Below, in pieces: positions 12,587 to 25,300 of a stretch of 64,000 nt of DNA. The notes under the pieces are model-generated. The model was not told where the DNA came from. It worked only from the letters and a program-made list of their open reading frames with translations, and made no database searches. Positions within the stretch are counted from its first letter, which is position 1. Every line of letters starts with the position of its first letter. A program made the position numbers and the translations under genes. Origin of the DNA: Tetragonia tetragonoides (Eukaryota > Streptophyta > Magnoliopsida > Caryophyllales > Aizoaceae); NCBI GenBank assembly GCA_038025085.1, contig CM076153.1, positions 3,596,001 to 3,660,000 of the forward strand. The letters are read 5' to 3'.

Positions 12587-13543
12587 GTGCTTTGTGGACA
12601 ACTGGGTGTTCGTGTCATGAGGTCCCATTTGGCTTGCCTAGTTGGGGACACAAAACGATGGGCTTAAAGTTGTTAAGTAACATCAACCTATCACTTAGAT
12701 TTTGACATGCACTTTCGTAGTCTATGTCACTTAAGCCAACTTAGGCAATTCATGAAGGAATCATAAGCAAAAACACTTGGAAAGAAGAATCTAATCCTCA
12801 TGGTTACTAAAGATTAGGGTGCATGGTGCAAATACGAAAAAGATTATATAAGTCTGTCTCGTGCATGAAGTTGTTAAACACAATATTTGTGTACCAAAAA
12901 TGATTTTTATGGACCAAAAAGTAATATCAGTGAATGAAAATATATTGTGTAGGATTGAATATATGTGTTTGGTTAAAAGTTGCATATTTTGTGGTTTTGA
13001 TAAATTACACATGAAGTGCTTACATTTTGCCCTAAAAGAGTTGGTCATATAAATCATGCGCCCCAAAAATAGTTCAATGTCTATTTATACTGTACAATTT
13101 ATCAACCTAATTACGAGTGTGTTGTTTTAAGTTGAACTGAAGTGAATTGAACATATAGTAATACATAAGAGAAGAAATATATTTCTGAATTGAGAAGAAA
13201 TATATTTCTGAATTGAAAAGAAATTTGATACAATTGAAATGAAAGTTGAAATAACAAGCTCTACGTATATGAACATGGCTTCATTTGGAAAAATCAGGAA
13301 ATAACCTTATAACTAGGCGACTAGACGGGGTTAAGGTCGCATATTGGACCTCCCTATACCTGCCCTCGGCGATATACTCATTGGATTGTTAATGTTGTTG
13401 TTGTTAATTGGCTCTTACAAATTCAAAACTTACGTACTTGTACATGTTATGAATCTGACAAGTACAAATGGTGTTGTATACTCAAGTGCTTAATAAAGCG
13501 ATTGGAAAAAAGAAATTAGTAACTTGAATTTTATATTAAAATT
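11166..13543. other. Intergenic DNA with a (GA)n microsatellite
   Basis: No gene is recognised here. The only structured features are a (GA)n run at about 12549-12590, a short hairpin at 11259-11298 (ATACAAGCATG facing CATGCTTGTAT), and a direct repeat of GAAGAAATATATTTCTGAATTG near 13170-13217. Predicted frames are short and low in complexity. Confidence 0.5.
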
Positions 13544-14447
13544 AGTTTTAACTCCGTGCTTCGCACTGGCTCGTTAATATCTCTCGAAAATGAAGATAAT
13601 TTTTTAGGTGATATCTCATGTTTGTTTTACATTTGACTATTTTAGTTTTTTTTTTTTTTTTTTTTTGTTATGAAACATCTTTTTAAATCGATCTATATCT
13701 AAAATAGAATAAATGTAAAAGAGATTAATTTATGAACATGAGGCCTACCTCAAAATTCCAAAATGTAAAAGAAAATTCAATTTAATGAAGTAAGATTTAT
13801 AACTTTTAGAGTTATGTAATTAAAATTATGTTTTTTTAGTTTGAAATAATATAAAAACAAATCAATAATAAAGTCAAGTGATGATGATTATGTGAGACTT
13901 GGATGATATTTATTAAGCTATATGTGGCAAAGTTGTTCACATGTAGCGTCTAACATGTCATTTTACACGAACATTCCCTTTATATGGCGTCTACATTTTA
14001 TCACTGCACGTAAAAGATATAGCTTGTATAAGACATATGTATCTCATTTTGATTTTTTTTTTTTACAAATCCAATCAATTGAACTAAGATTTATAAATTT
14101 TTGACTCACGTAACTAAATTATTTTATTTTTTAATATAAAAATATGCTAATGTATAAATTATAGTAAATCCAACTTATGATAACACATTTTTGGGTGACA
14201 CTTGGATAATGAGTTGTTAGGTTATTTGACAAGTTTTGCTTATATTGCGACTTAGTTGTAATCGTCACACGAATGTGGGCCTCTATGTGGCGTCCTACGC
14301 GTGTCGTGCCCACGTGAATTAAACTTGGATGATCATGTGGGACTTGGTGATATTTGTTAAGTTATGTGGATGATCATTTCACACGAACATTCCCTCTTCT
14401 GTGGCGTTTACATGTTATCACCGCACCCAAAGGACCCAATTTGTATA

Positions 14448-14448
<1 letters not shown>

Positions 14449-14546
<98 letters not shown>

Positions 14547-14562
14547 TAGATAGATAGATAGA
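14449..14562 (+). repeat. (TA)n microsatellite with (GATA)n end
   Basis: About 48 TA dinucleotides are followed by five GATA units. It lies exactly where the sister copies of the 490-bp repeat have the short sequence GGACATATATATCTC, so it grew from that seed. Confidence 0.95.
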
Positions 14563-15846
14563 TATATAAATATATATATATCTCATATTAAACTTTTTGT
14601 AAATCCAATCCATTGAAGTCGGATTTATAATTTTTTAACTTAAGGAACTAAAATTATTTTATTTTGTGATATAAAAAAATGCTAATAAATATGTAATAAA
14701 GCCAACTAATAATGAGATATTAATGGGTGACACTTGGATGATGATAAGTTGTTATGTTATGTGGCAAACTTTGCTTGTGTAGCGACTTAGGTGTCATCGT
14801 CACACGACTTTGAGCCTCTACGTGGCGTCCCACGTGTCATGCCCACCCAGATTTGAGTGCTTATGTAGCATCCACGAGTCGTGCCCACATGAAATCGACT
14901 CACTTTTATATCACCATTGAGTTAGGACCCAATTTTAGTGTGGAACTCAATTAATGTATTACAAATATGGTTATTATACGTATTTTATCCTTAGCCTCTA
15001 TAAAACTTTCCCTAAAAGATGTCAAACTTTATAAGCTTATATATAGGACATATATATCTCATTTTGAAGTATTTTTCATGACCAATGCAATGACGTAAAA
15101 CTTCTATTTTTTACAATTCCGTAATCAAAGTTATTTTATCTTCTAATTTGAAACAAATAGGCTAATAAATATAGATGTTCTATCTAATTACTATATGAAT
15201 GTCATGAATAAAGATACATTTATTAGTTACACTTGTACGACTTGCATATGTGGCCGCTTACGTGGCGCTTAGGTATCATCACCACACGAAATTGGGTCTC
15301 CAAGGTAGCGGTCTACCTGGTGTCCCCACACGAAATTGACTCTTTTATGTAGTTTGAAATAATATACTAATAAATATATGATAATGTAGAGTAATAATGA
15401 CTCTAGGACAGCTCAATGATGATTTGTTAGGCTATGTGGCAAAATTGTGCATATGTGTAATGGTCACATGAACATTCTCTCTTATGTGGCGTCTCACGTG
15501 TAATCACCGCACGGAAAAAAAAAAAAAAAACTTTTATAGGACATATATATCTCATTTTGAAGTACTTTTCAAATCCAATCCAATGGAGTAAGATTCAATT
15601 TTTTTTGCATTACGTAACTAAAGTTATTTTATTTTTAAATTTGAGAATATGATAATAAATATATAATTAAATGAAACAATGATTAAGCATTAATGACGGA
15701 TGATGTGTTATATTACGCGGTGTGCATGTGCTTACGTGTCATCACTATAAGAAAGAGCTGCTTGCGTGGCATCACATGTGTCGTCCTCACACGATTAAGG
15801 CCCCTGCGTAGCGTCCTATGTGTCGTGGTCACACGAAATAAACTCA

Positions 15847-15849
<3 letters not shown>

Positions 15850-15915
<66 letters not shown>
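15850..15915 (+). repeat. (TA)n microsatellite
   Basis: About 32 TA units lie at the 5' edge of the minus-strand Helitron-like element, next to CTCACTTTTATA. Confidence 0.95.
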
Positions 15916-15918
<3 letters not shown>

Positions 15919-16048
15919 TAGTTTAGAAAGTTTAATATAGATCATACAATTACTTTACTTAATTTTCATGCCACTTGGAATTCAGGGAAAAATATGCTAA
16001 CGCAGACTACTTCAAGTTTTGTGAGTACACTCCAATTGCAAAATTAAC

Positions 16049-16311
16049 ACAAGTTTCACAGTAGGTCTTGTGTGGACTTAGTCCACCGTGGACCAAGTAA
16101 TTTTGAGGGGTGGCTGCAGGTGAAGTAGGGGGTGGCTGTAGGTGAAGTAAGGGGTGGCACCAGTTGAAGTAGGGGTTGGTGTCAAGTATAAATTTGAGGG
16201 GTGGTTTTATGACTCCACTTTTAGAAGGGATGGCTCCAAGTGAAGTAGGGGGTGACTCCAAGTATTGATCCACCATAGACTAAGTCCACACAAATTTTTG
16301 TACAAGTTTCA
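16049..16311. mobile_element. Mutator-type MITE with internal minisatellite
   Basis: A perfect 10-bp target duplication (ACAAGTTTCA at 16049-16058 and 16302-16311) flanks an element with long terminal inverted repeats: TTGTGTGGACTTAGTCCACC on the left faces the complement of GGTGGATCA/GACTAAGTCCACACAA on the right. Inside are several copies of a roughly 25-bp unit built on GAAGTAGGGGGTGGCT. The target-duplication length and long inverted repeats suggest a Mutator-like origin. A relative lies at 50255-50373. Confidence 0.75.
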
Positions 16312-17144
16312 TGGTGAGTATACCATTTTCCATTCATCTAATCTAATCTGGTAAGTGATCTCCATTAAGTAGGTAAGGGATATCCACTGATCCTTATGAG
16401 CATTATGTGATATTCACTTATTTAAACTGGCTAAATAAGTGAAATTAAGCAGATCGTCGATCAGATTGTGTGCCAAGACTAAGGTAAATATATTCGACTC
16501 AATTCAGTTTGACAAACCCAATGAAAAATATATTTTCTCTCTTATTTTTCTACGTATATTATTTAAATGTTTAAAATAAACTAACTAAATAATCAGTTAG
16601 ATTTGAGCAAAAAGCCATTTTGTTACAAAAATTCTTAGCAAAGCATCAATAATGATTTGGCTAAAAATGGGTTTTTCCGATTTGGGAAATACTACACGCC
16701 TTACTAGATTTGTCGGTAGGGCCTCTAACTCATTCAAAAAGGCCAAGATTTTCAATTTAACTAATTTACCATCGTACATGCAGCATGTTGTACTCTCTGC
16801 TCTACAGCCATGACAAACCATGATTGCTTGTAAGCCTCTCACTTAACAAAGGATTTATTAACGTAATCATGCCCTTTAAAAGCCATCGACAAGATGTTCG
16901 GTTTATGGATGTTACAGCCTGATTTAAATCACTTTTTAGGTGTCAAACCCAAGTTAGGTTGATTAAGACTCTCTATCCTACCATCTGTGTGGCATCATAT
17001 ATGCTGCTATGATGCCAGATTCAACTTCATTAAATTCCCAGCAATCTCTAACTATAACTTTGGTTACGTGCATTAGTTTCTGTATGCATGCGTATTTTAT
17101 GTTTTTTCTTTTCACAATGTTCATTACATATCATGTATATATAT
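16312..17144. other. Intergenic DNA, nothing recognised
   Basis: AT-rich sequence without a convincing frame, RNA gene or element boundary. Confidence 0.5.
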
Positions 17145-17435
17145 GAGTGTTCTTTTTCACTTATTGGATCTTATTAAATTAGTGAAAATTAATGACACAA
17201 CTTTACTGAATCAATGGACAAAATGACAAGATCTTACCAAATCCCTGAGAATAAGTGGCAGTAGGCAGGATCTTACTAAATCAATTGGGAATCAATGTCA
17301 ACACCTTACCAAATCAGTGGAGAATTAGTGGCAAAGCTTTACTGAATCAGTGAGTATCAGACAATTAGTGGTAGGACCTTACCGAATCAGTGGCAGAACC
17401 TTAATGAAATTAGTGGGAATCGTAATTCTCTTTGA
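17145..17435. mobile_element. Minisatellite-filled MITE, copy 1
   Basis: The left edge GTTCTTTTTCACTTATTGG resembles the ends of the copy at 22423-22722. The body is an imperfect array of a unit around ATCAGTGGCAGGACCTTACT. The right end (GAATCGTAATTCTCTTTGAG) is poorly conserved. Confidence 0.5.
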
Positions 17436-18185
17436 GATTGCTAATAGACATTTGATATCTAAACGCCCTCTCTTTGCAAGATAATCCTCCAACTCTATTG
17501 AACTTAGTACCATATATTGCTTTACATTGTTTTCACTTAAGAATTATACCAACTTGAATATTTAAAATTATTTAATTTAATTTTTAATTAAAAAGTTACG
17601 CTAAAAAAATCAAAAAAAAAAATAGAAATCGCTTCAAAAAAGTTTGTAAAAATTATGAGATCTCATTATAATAGTATAGAGGGTTTAGGGGTAGGTTTGG
17701 TGGTAGGGGTTAGTGGGAAGCCATGTTCGGTACCCAAAAATCGTGGAGTAGACATGCCCAATGCATAACTTTCATAATGATAGGCGCTTCATGTCGTATC
17801 GCTTGCCTTCCTTCGTCCACAAGCCCTCTCTCAAGCAATCACCCACTAAAGAGTCTTACAAAGTTTAGTGGTTCTAACAGGATTAAAAATGCACAATGCA
17901 CAACTTTCATATTGAGATTTTGAGAGTTTGGAGATTTACTTTTCAAAAGTTCCACCTCAAACTTTTCAGGTATATTACAAAGTTAAGAGAATAAAAACAT
18001 ATATTTTTTTATTTTTCACAGATTGTAGCTATTTAATCAAAAAAATACGCTGAAAAATATAAAAAAACAACAAACACGTTGGAAAATTTATGAGCCCTCA
18101 CTATAATATACTAGATGACTTGGGGGTACGTTTGGCGGTACGGGGCGGTGGGGAGTTATACTTGGTACCCAAAAATTTTGAATTA

Positions 18186-20245
18186 GCCTTCGATATCCAG
18201 TAAGAGGCCCTTCAAGTCTACTAAAGACCCGGTATCCTAAGTTGGGGGTCTCCTATGTCCCATAAAGGTATCCCGTACGATGTGGTGCAAAAATACCCAC
18301 CTTCTTTCTGGGGTCTCTCTGAAGCTAAAAAAAACTTGGATTATAGCCTTCATTTTCGGCTTCCTGTGGCTCGGGTGTCATTTTTGCCCAAACTTTTTCG
18401 GGAGGTCTACCATGACCATAGAGGGCCCTCGATGCCTCGGGAGCATCATCCAAAACCCCAAACTTCTATGTCACCTATGCCTTTGGTGCTCAAACTCTTA
18501 CATCAGTGACCTGTAAAATGTCATTCCTTGCATATCAGAGACCGAATAAGCAACCCCAAGGGTCTTCCATGTCCCCTATGGGTGTTCCGTGCGATGTGGT
18601 GCAAAAATATCCACCTTCGTTCCGGGGCCTCCCGGAGGCCTAAAAAGCGTGGATTATATAGCCTTCATTTTTGGCTTCCCGAAGCCCGGTTGTCACTTTT
18701 GCCGAAATTTTTCCGGGGGGTATATCATGGCCCTAGAGGACCCTTGGTGCCCTGGGAGGGTTATCCGGATCCACGAACTTTGATATCACCCATGCATTTA
18801 GTGTTCCATCTCTTACACTAGTGTCCCGTAAAACGCCATTCTAAGTCTATCAGGACCGGATAAGCGACCCAAAGGGCTTCTCATGCCCGTTAGGAGTTTT
18901 CAGTGCGATGTGGTGCGAAAATATCCACTTTTATTCCGAGGCCTCCTGAAAGCCATAAAAAGTGGATTGTAGCCTTCATTTTCGGCTTCCCGTGGCCTCG
19001 ACGTCTTTTTTGCTCAAACTTTTCTGGGAAAACTTTTTATGGCTTTCAGGAGGCCTCGGAATAAAAGTGGATCCCCGAACTTTTATGTCACCCAAGGGCC
19101 TCTCATGTCCCTTAGGAATATTCCGTGCGATGTGGTCCGAAAATATCCACCTTCGTTATGGGGCCTCACGTAAGCCCAAAAAGCGTGGATTATAGCCTTC
19201 GTTTTCGGCTTCCCGGGTCCGGTGTCATTTTTGCCCAAACTATTCCAAGAGGTCTATCGAGACCCTAGAGGACCCTCGGTGCCCCGGGAGAGTCATCTGA
19301 ATCCCTGAACTTTGATATCACCCATGCCTTTGATGTTTCATCTCTTACATTAGTGTCCCGTAAAACCACCTTCCAAGTCTATCAGGACCGGATAAGCGAC
19401 CTCAAGGACCTGTCATGTCCCGTAAGGGTGTTCCGTGCGATATGGTGCGAAAATATCTACTTTCATTTCGAGGCCTCACGAAAGCCCATAAAATGTAGAT
19501 TATAGCCTTCGTTTTCGGCTTCCATGGGCCTGGTGTCATTTTGCCCAAACTTTTTCGGAGGCTCTATTATGACCCTAGACGACCCTCGGTGCCCCGGGAT
19601 GGTCATTCGGATTCCCGAACTTTGATATCACCCATGCATTTGTTGTTCCATCTCTTACACTGGTGTCCCGTAAAACGCCCTTCCAAACCTATCAGGACCA
19701 GAGAAGCGACCCCAATGACCTCTTATGTCCCTTAGGGGTGTTCTGTGCGATGTGGTGCAAAAATATCCACTTTCATTCTGGGGCCTCCCGAAAGCCCATA
19801 AAACGTGGATTATAGCTTTCGTTTTCGGCTTCCGGGGAGCTAGTGTCATTTTTGCCCAAACTTTTTTCGGGGCGTCTATCATGACCCTACAGGACCCTCG
19901 ATGCACCGGGAGGGTCATTCATATCTCCGAACCTCGATATCACCCATGGCTTCAGTGTTCTAGCCCTTACATTAGTGCCTCGTAAAAGCGCTCTTACAAG
20001 CCTATCAGGAACGCGAAAACGGACCCCGGGCCCTCTTATGTTCCATAAGGTGTCCCGTGTGATGTAGTGCGAAAATATCTACCTTCGTTCCGATGCCTAC
20101 TGGAAGCCCAAATAACGTGGATTATAGTCTTGGTTTTCGGCTTCCCGGGACCCGATTTTCAATTTTACCCAAACATCTCTTGAGGGTCAATCGTCATCTT
20201 AGAGGACCTCCTGTGCCTCGTGACAGTCATCAGGGTCCTCGAACT
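18186..20245 (+). repeat. GC-rich 310-bp tandem array, block B
   Basis: About seven units of the block A repeat; the landmark before CACCCATGC recurs near 19317, 19627 and 19938 at 310-311 bp spacing. One unit carries a 41-bp inverted copy of its own sequence (18923-18963 versus 19032-19072). Confidence 0.95.
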
Positions 20246-20251
20246 CCAAAC

Positions 20252-20330
20252 TTGGACATGGGACATGGGACATGTGCGCAGGGACATGACATGGCGCTCG
20301 TTGGGCGCTGAGACATGGGACATGGGCGAT
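20252..20330 (+). repeat. Short GGGACATG minisatellite
   Basis: Repeated GGACATGGGACATG motifs, partly interrupted, lie between the 310-bp array and the 3' subterminal segment of element B. Confidence 0.8.
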
Positions 20331-20882
20331 CCAGAATTTGTTTCAATACATTTTTTATGTACGATCCATTGTCTACTATGATAATCTTTGGTAGGAGAAC
20401 TGTCTAATAGAGTATTCTCAAATTTGTTAATAATCGTTTCCTAACCACTCGGTTAAATATAGATCAAAGTTTATAGTATGACTAATCATAATAAGTAGAA
20501 TTATAATGCGACAAACAATGTTATTTAGGGGTAGATATCTCTAACTTTTATAGAGGAAGCACAAGCAAATAAATGACCTTTTTTTTTCCTTTTTACGCAA
20601 AATTACACGGTCAGTGAATGACTATTATCATGACTTGAGGGCATCTCTACCCCCAACATTTTAATATTTTCTGTAAACAAATTAAGAGTCAGTCTGTGGA
20701 TGAACCTTTCCAAATTCTGTATTGGTGTCGTTTTAGTTTTATTTACCAATTAATCTCAAAATTTGCACTGAAAAAGAAAAAAAAATTATTACAACAAAGT
20801 TAGAAGTAAAGCAACCCATTAGAAAACATTAAATTTAAAACGAATAAAATTATAAAGAGCTAAAATATTCCGTACATCGCAT

Positions 20883-22422
20883 AGTTACGATTGAAAATCA
20901 ATACTATTTGTAGAAATGCCGCAAAATTTAGATATGGGACGGATGGAGTAGTTACAATTGAAAATCAACGCAAGTTGCCGCAAACCGTAGAGACCTCTTT
21001 TTGTCTGCATTTGATTCCATTTGGCAGACAAAGAGAAATAGTTCTAGATTATTCTCCATACAAGTTGTTTGACTCCACAAGCATCAACAGTGTCCCTAAA
21101 GTTTTGGGCATGCACCAATTGTTCTAGACCGACAACAGTGCAGAGCAAAACTAAAGTAAATAACGAAAGAAGGATAAGGTTCGCATGGTTATAGTTTTGT
21201 GGTTTTGGTTTTGGTCTTTTGGATAATGACCCTACTGGCAAATATCGTAGGTTGTAAAAATGGCATCGCGCATGATTAGTGTTGGAGGTGAAACCCCTTT
21301 CTCTCAAATGGGGTAATGCATTGAAAGTCACATTGACACTATGTCACTATCAAAGGAAGTGAAAAAAAAAAAAAAAAAGATTCACAATGACTAGATATAA
21401 AGGTGAAACATCATCACATCATCCTAAAGCCAAAGCCTTAGGGATTTTTATTTTGATTTCCTTCTGAAGTACAAAGGCTTAAGGCAAGGACACTTCCCTT
21501 CCCACTATGTAGTCATGTAAATAATGTAACCCTCCTTTTCCTAGCTAGCTAGTCATGGAAAGGAAATCATGTCTTTCTTTATTTTGTGTAATAACAAGGT
21601 ACCAGTTAATGAAAATAGTGAGAGTGTGTTAAACTGAACAGAACTGAATACTAATTTTGTGAGAGAAAAGAAAAAGATTTCAGGTGTGTTCTTTAGAGCC
21701 TACATTACTTCAGTTTAATTCAGGTGTCAATTCATTGATTTCCAAATCAGTTGAGTGATATTCAGCTCAGTGGTGTTGAGTTCAGACCTTTTTCGGTGAC
21801 GATCCTTTTTTTTATGTGCCTTAATTCCTGATTTATTGTTGTGGTATGAATCTAAAACCAGCTTATTCACTAGCAATCTCTTATAATTTCATAGGAGTCA
21901 TAACACAATTGATTAGATGCCCCAAGCAAATGACAAAGTGCTTTTTATAATGATATTTCAAATCAAAAAAATAAATATGTATTAATCTGTCAACCACTTA
22001 CTAATTATGTAGACTAATTAATAGTATTATCTATCATAATAGAAGTTGATGTTGATCCACATTTGGTAGTTTAGCAATTGTCACTTCATAGGGTTAGATT
22101 AGATCTGTATATATATATGCGCATGATAAATGTATAGGTGAAAATTTGCATTATAAATCACTCATAAAAGCTGGATAAAAGACTTGCTCTCATTTTCTTC
22201 CTTTGTCGGGGATGATGATTTGAAACATGAAAGGAAATGTCCAGATTGGTACAGCCCAAGTACCAGACTTGATATTTACATGTGCGATGATACTTCTTCT
22301 CATGTATAAATGAGTAGACGTGTAATGTGAATGGGATCGCCCAAACAAGTAACCTTCATGGATAGAAATAGCATTGTGTTGGATGCGTTTTTTTTTTTTT
22401 TTTGGGCGTGTGATCTAGTTGA
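20883..22422. other. Intergenic DNA, nothing recognised
   Basis: Mixed AT-rich sequence. An A-run lies at about 21362-21379 and a T-run at 22389-22403. Two short frames (20891-21127 on +, 21044-21331 on -) overlap each other and show no recognisable features. Confidence 0.5.
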
Positions 22423-22722
22423 GGGTGTGTTCTTCTTCACTTATTGAATCTTACTTAATCAGTGAAAATTAGTGGCAATATCTTACTCAATCAGTGGGAA
22501 TCAGTGGCAAGACTTTACTGAATCAGTGAGAAACAGCAACAGGACTTTACTCAATCAGTGAAAGTCAGTGGCAGGACCCACATTTCTACTCACAGAATCA
22601 GTGACATGACCTTATTGAATCAGTGAAAATCAGTGGCAGGACATTACCAATCAGTGGGAATCAGTGGCAGAATTTTCCCCAATCGATAAGAATCAGTTGA
22701 AATAAGTGGAAAAGAACGCACC
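22423..22722. mobile_element. Minisatellite-filled MITE, copy 2
   Basis: Terminal inverted repeats are visible: GGTGTGTTCTTCTTCACTTA on the left faces TAAGTGGAAAAGAACGCACC on the right. The interior is made of repeats of AATCAGTGGGAATCAGTGGC alternating with ACTTTACTGAATCAGTGAG-like phrases. No obvious target duplication is seen. Related copies lie at 17145-17435 and 44176-44480. Confidence 0.7.
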
Positions 22723-23866
22723 ATTAGTACTTATCTTTAGATGATTTGCCATATACATCAGCATAACCAAGTTATGGGGTAGAACTTACTTTTTCCCATT
22801 TATAAGATACCACTTTCAATATAATTAATTGTAATTATATAAATTTATAAATTATGAAGTTATGGTATTTTAATAGTATTATTTAAGATGAATTTAGTAA
22901 GAGTACTTTGACATTATAAAAAATTTCTTTCACAAATTAATGGTCAAATTTATGAATTTTAATCTTGAAAAAGCAAGTGTAGAAATAAATACGAGAGAAA
23001 GGGAGTATTAACTTTTCTAAATTAATGAGGATACCAATGTTAGGTATGTGTCATTCCTTAGCTTATTCACCAAATGATTATATGAGACCTTAAAAACCAT
23101 TATGGGGGATTCGAACGTAAGATCCACACGTTCTATTTATATTGATGTCAAATGTTTTCTTTTTTACTATATAAAATTGTCTGAACATTACTGAACAAAA
23201 TTAAAGTAAATTCACTAAATTAAACTCGTAAGTGGAAAACAAACCACCTTACAATGGATTGGTTATGCAATAAGCATCTTTAATACTATTCAATTCACAC
23301 CATCATAGTGCGTGTCGCGGGGACAATGGTTAACTAGGTAGAAAAGGCCATCCCATGTTTAACCATTGGGTGAAGATAGTAAGATACAACTTTATTGGTT
23401 ATAACTTATATTATGTATAGCAAAGAAAAAGTAGGGATCAAATTAGATCCTAATACTTAAGGTCACCTGAGAGCAATGTTGTGCCATGATTACCTTCAAA
23501 TCAAAGGTTGCATGTGATATAAGTTTAATTTACCTTACCACCTCGATTTGGATCTTAGAGGACCAATTAAAACTTCATATTCTACACAATTATGGTTTCT
23601 AGCCTCGAATGAAGCATTAAAGGCAAGATCCTGTCTTAAAGATTCATCTACTGATTAATACTCCCCTTAATATATATACTATGGATTATATAAATTAAGG
23701 TGTGTGTTTCCATTTTGTTGGCACAAGTAGTGGCAATATCCTTAATGTAACCTTAATAGCGACACAGAGATTAGGGACCACAAAAATGTAGCCTTCTGAG
23801 AAAGAAATTATATGAAGCCATGCATGCAATTAGCAGAATTAAAGCCTTAATACCATGGGCTCAATC
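22723..23866. other. Intergenic DNA, nothing recognised
   Basis: AT-rich sequence with no convincing ORF, RNA gene or repeat boundary. Confidence 0.5.
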
Positions 23867-24186
23867 CTTATTAGTAGAGCTGGCAAAATCTGACCCGACC
23901 CGTTGACCGACCCGAATCCGACCCGCCACAGATCCGACCGAAACCCGACCCGACAAGATTCCAACCCGAAATGACCCGCCCGTTTTGACCCGAGAATGAA
24001 ACGACCCGACCCGAACCCGAATGTTGTGAGATAATATTTGTCAAACCTGTTGGGTAACCCGAAACCGAACCCGTATTTAACCCGATGTATTCGACCCGTA
24101 TTTGACCCGACCCGTATTTAACCCGATTAGTATTTGACCGACCGAAATCTAATCCGACCGACCCGTTTGTCAGGTCTACTTATTAC
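23867..24186. mobile_element. hAT-type MITE
   Basis: An 8-bp target duplication (CTTATTAG at 23867-23874, CTTATTAC at 24179-24186) brackets a 304-bp element. The ends are TAGAGCTGGCAAAATCTGAC and, inverted, TAGACCTGACAAACGGGTCG, the usual hAT MITE termini. The body is a run of degenerate GACCCGACCCG motifs. The duplication length and ends agree on a hAT origin. Confidence 0.9.
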
Positions 24187-24431
24187 TAGTAATAGTGACA
24201 ACTGTTCACATTATGAAAAGTTCATTAACTTTGAATTGGTAATTAATTAATTAAAAGTCTTTGCTCGTCATCCTCGTGTGCAACAATCTTTATCCCAACT
24301 ACACAAGGGCTTATCTCACATGCACTGCTGATTATTTTTATGGATCTAATCACTCGTGATTAGCTGTTTGCAGCTTGGAGTTGTGGGAGCTTCAAATCTT
24401 AAAAATCTCAAATTAATCTTGAGTAATTAAG

Positions 24432-25300
24432 TACTCTCTCTGTTTTTCCAAGATGTTTACCCTTTTTATTTTAGGTTGTGTCCTGTTGATATTTACAGTT
24501 CTTTATTTAGTAACTTTTAAGTATTCAAATGTCCTTAATGCCCTTACTTTCCCTTACCCACCTTTTTCCTTCTTTCTCCTCCCTTTTCTCTCTCCTACCC
24601 ATATCCTTCCTGCTCAATGTTTTTCAATCAGACTTCCATTGTTTTCCAGACCATCGCTTACGAAAGAATTAAAAAAAAAAATTGAATTTGTTTGAACACA
24701 TCTGAAAACAAGCTTTGCTCGTCTTGCTACTACCATTAATCTCACTTCTTGTTATTCTTGCTACTACCATTAATCTCAAAATGGGCTTCACCTTTTTATC
24801 TCTCCTCCTCTCATCATCCTCATCACCATCCTCCTCGTCAATTCTTTTCTGCCGGAGATCGAGTTTCTCTTCTTGTTCTTATAGTTCTCAACGGCGGCGC
24901 ATCGAGCCACTAGATCTGCTTCGATGACCTCCCTTAATTTCTTATCTACAAAGTGTCTCAAAAGAGACATTGATGATGAAATTCGTCGGAGAAGATGGGT
25001 GAGGGTGACGATGAGGATATGGAGCCATGGGTTGCCGGAAAGTCGCCGGAATTTTGGACGCCGGTTTGAAGTTGCCGTTTGTAGGTGGTGAGAAGAGGAG
25101 GTTGTGGAGTTGGTGGTGGCTGGTGAGGGGAGGAGGAGAGAGAGAATTAAGGAGCTGTTGTTTGTCTGATTGTCTGATGGTTAAGTTGGAGGAGAGAGAG
25201 TGTGAATGAGTGGGCCAAAGAAACAAGGGTAAGATTGGAAAGTGTTCCCCATTTTTACCTTGCCTAAAACTCTGTGCAATTTAACAGTGGAAACAGAGTA
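24432..25300. mobile_element. Stowaway/mariner-like MITE, 865 bp
   Basis: The element begins TA|CTCTCTCTGTTTTTCC and ends with the inverse GGAAACAGAG|TA, so a TA dinucleotide is duplicated at both sides. This matches the CTCCCTCCGT ends of Stowaway elements. At 865 bp it is longer than most of the family and contains a pyrimidine-rich left half and a purine-rich right half (24850-25210), which create opposed open frames. Those frames are probably a consequence of strand bias and not genes, but a captured gene fragment cannot be excluded. Confidence 0.6.

Larger units (their letters stand above)
13544..15917 (-). mobile_element. Helitron-like element with four ~490-bp repeats
   Basis: Four imperfect tandem copies of about 480-540 bp can be aligned through landmarks such as CACACGAACATTCCCT, AAATCCAATC (near 14064, 14600, 15078, 15570) and GTGACACTTGGATGATG. 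On the minus strand the 3' edge reads CCAGTGCGAAGCACGG (a stem-loop with one bulge) followed by AGTTAAAACTAA|T, which fits the Helitron hairpin-plus-CTRR|T ending. The 5' edge near 15917 reads (TA)n then AAAAGTGAGTTT, nearly the same as the 5' edge of the short element at 32254. It carries no enzyme genes. The hairpin is decayed and the tandem structure is unusual, so the assignment is tentative. Confidence 0.5.
17600..20882 (+). mobile_element. Helitron-like element B with 310-bp array
   Basis: A 5' subterminal stretch (about 17600-17760, repeated with changes at 17985-18185) matches the 5' region of the copy at 32908-35088, with landmarks such as TTTGGCGGTACGGG and GGTACCCAAAAA. A satellite array fills 18186-20245. 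The 3' subterminal segment (20340-20860) is homologous to those of elements A and E and ends in CCGTACATCGCATAG, a decayed form of the terminal hairpin. The extreme 5' end is not identifiable. An internal duplication or nested rearrangement must explain the doubled 5' segment. Confidence 0.55.

Noticed and set aside
14354..14613. Tyr/Ile-repeat ORFs in the TA runs (also at 15693-15917 and 32223-32447)
   Set aside because: They are translations of a dinucleotide microsatellite.
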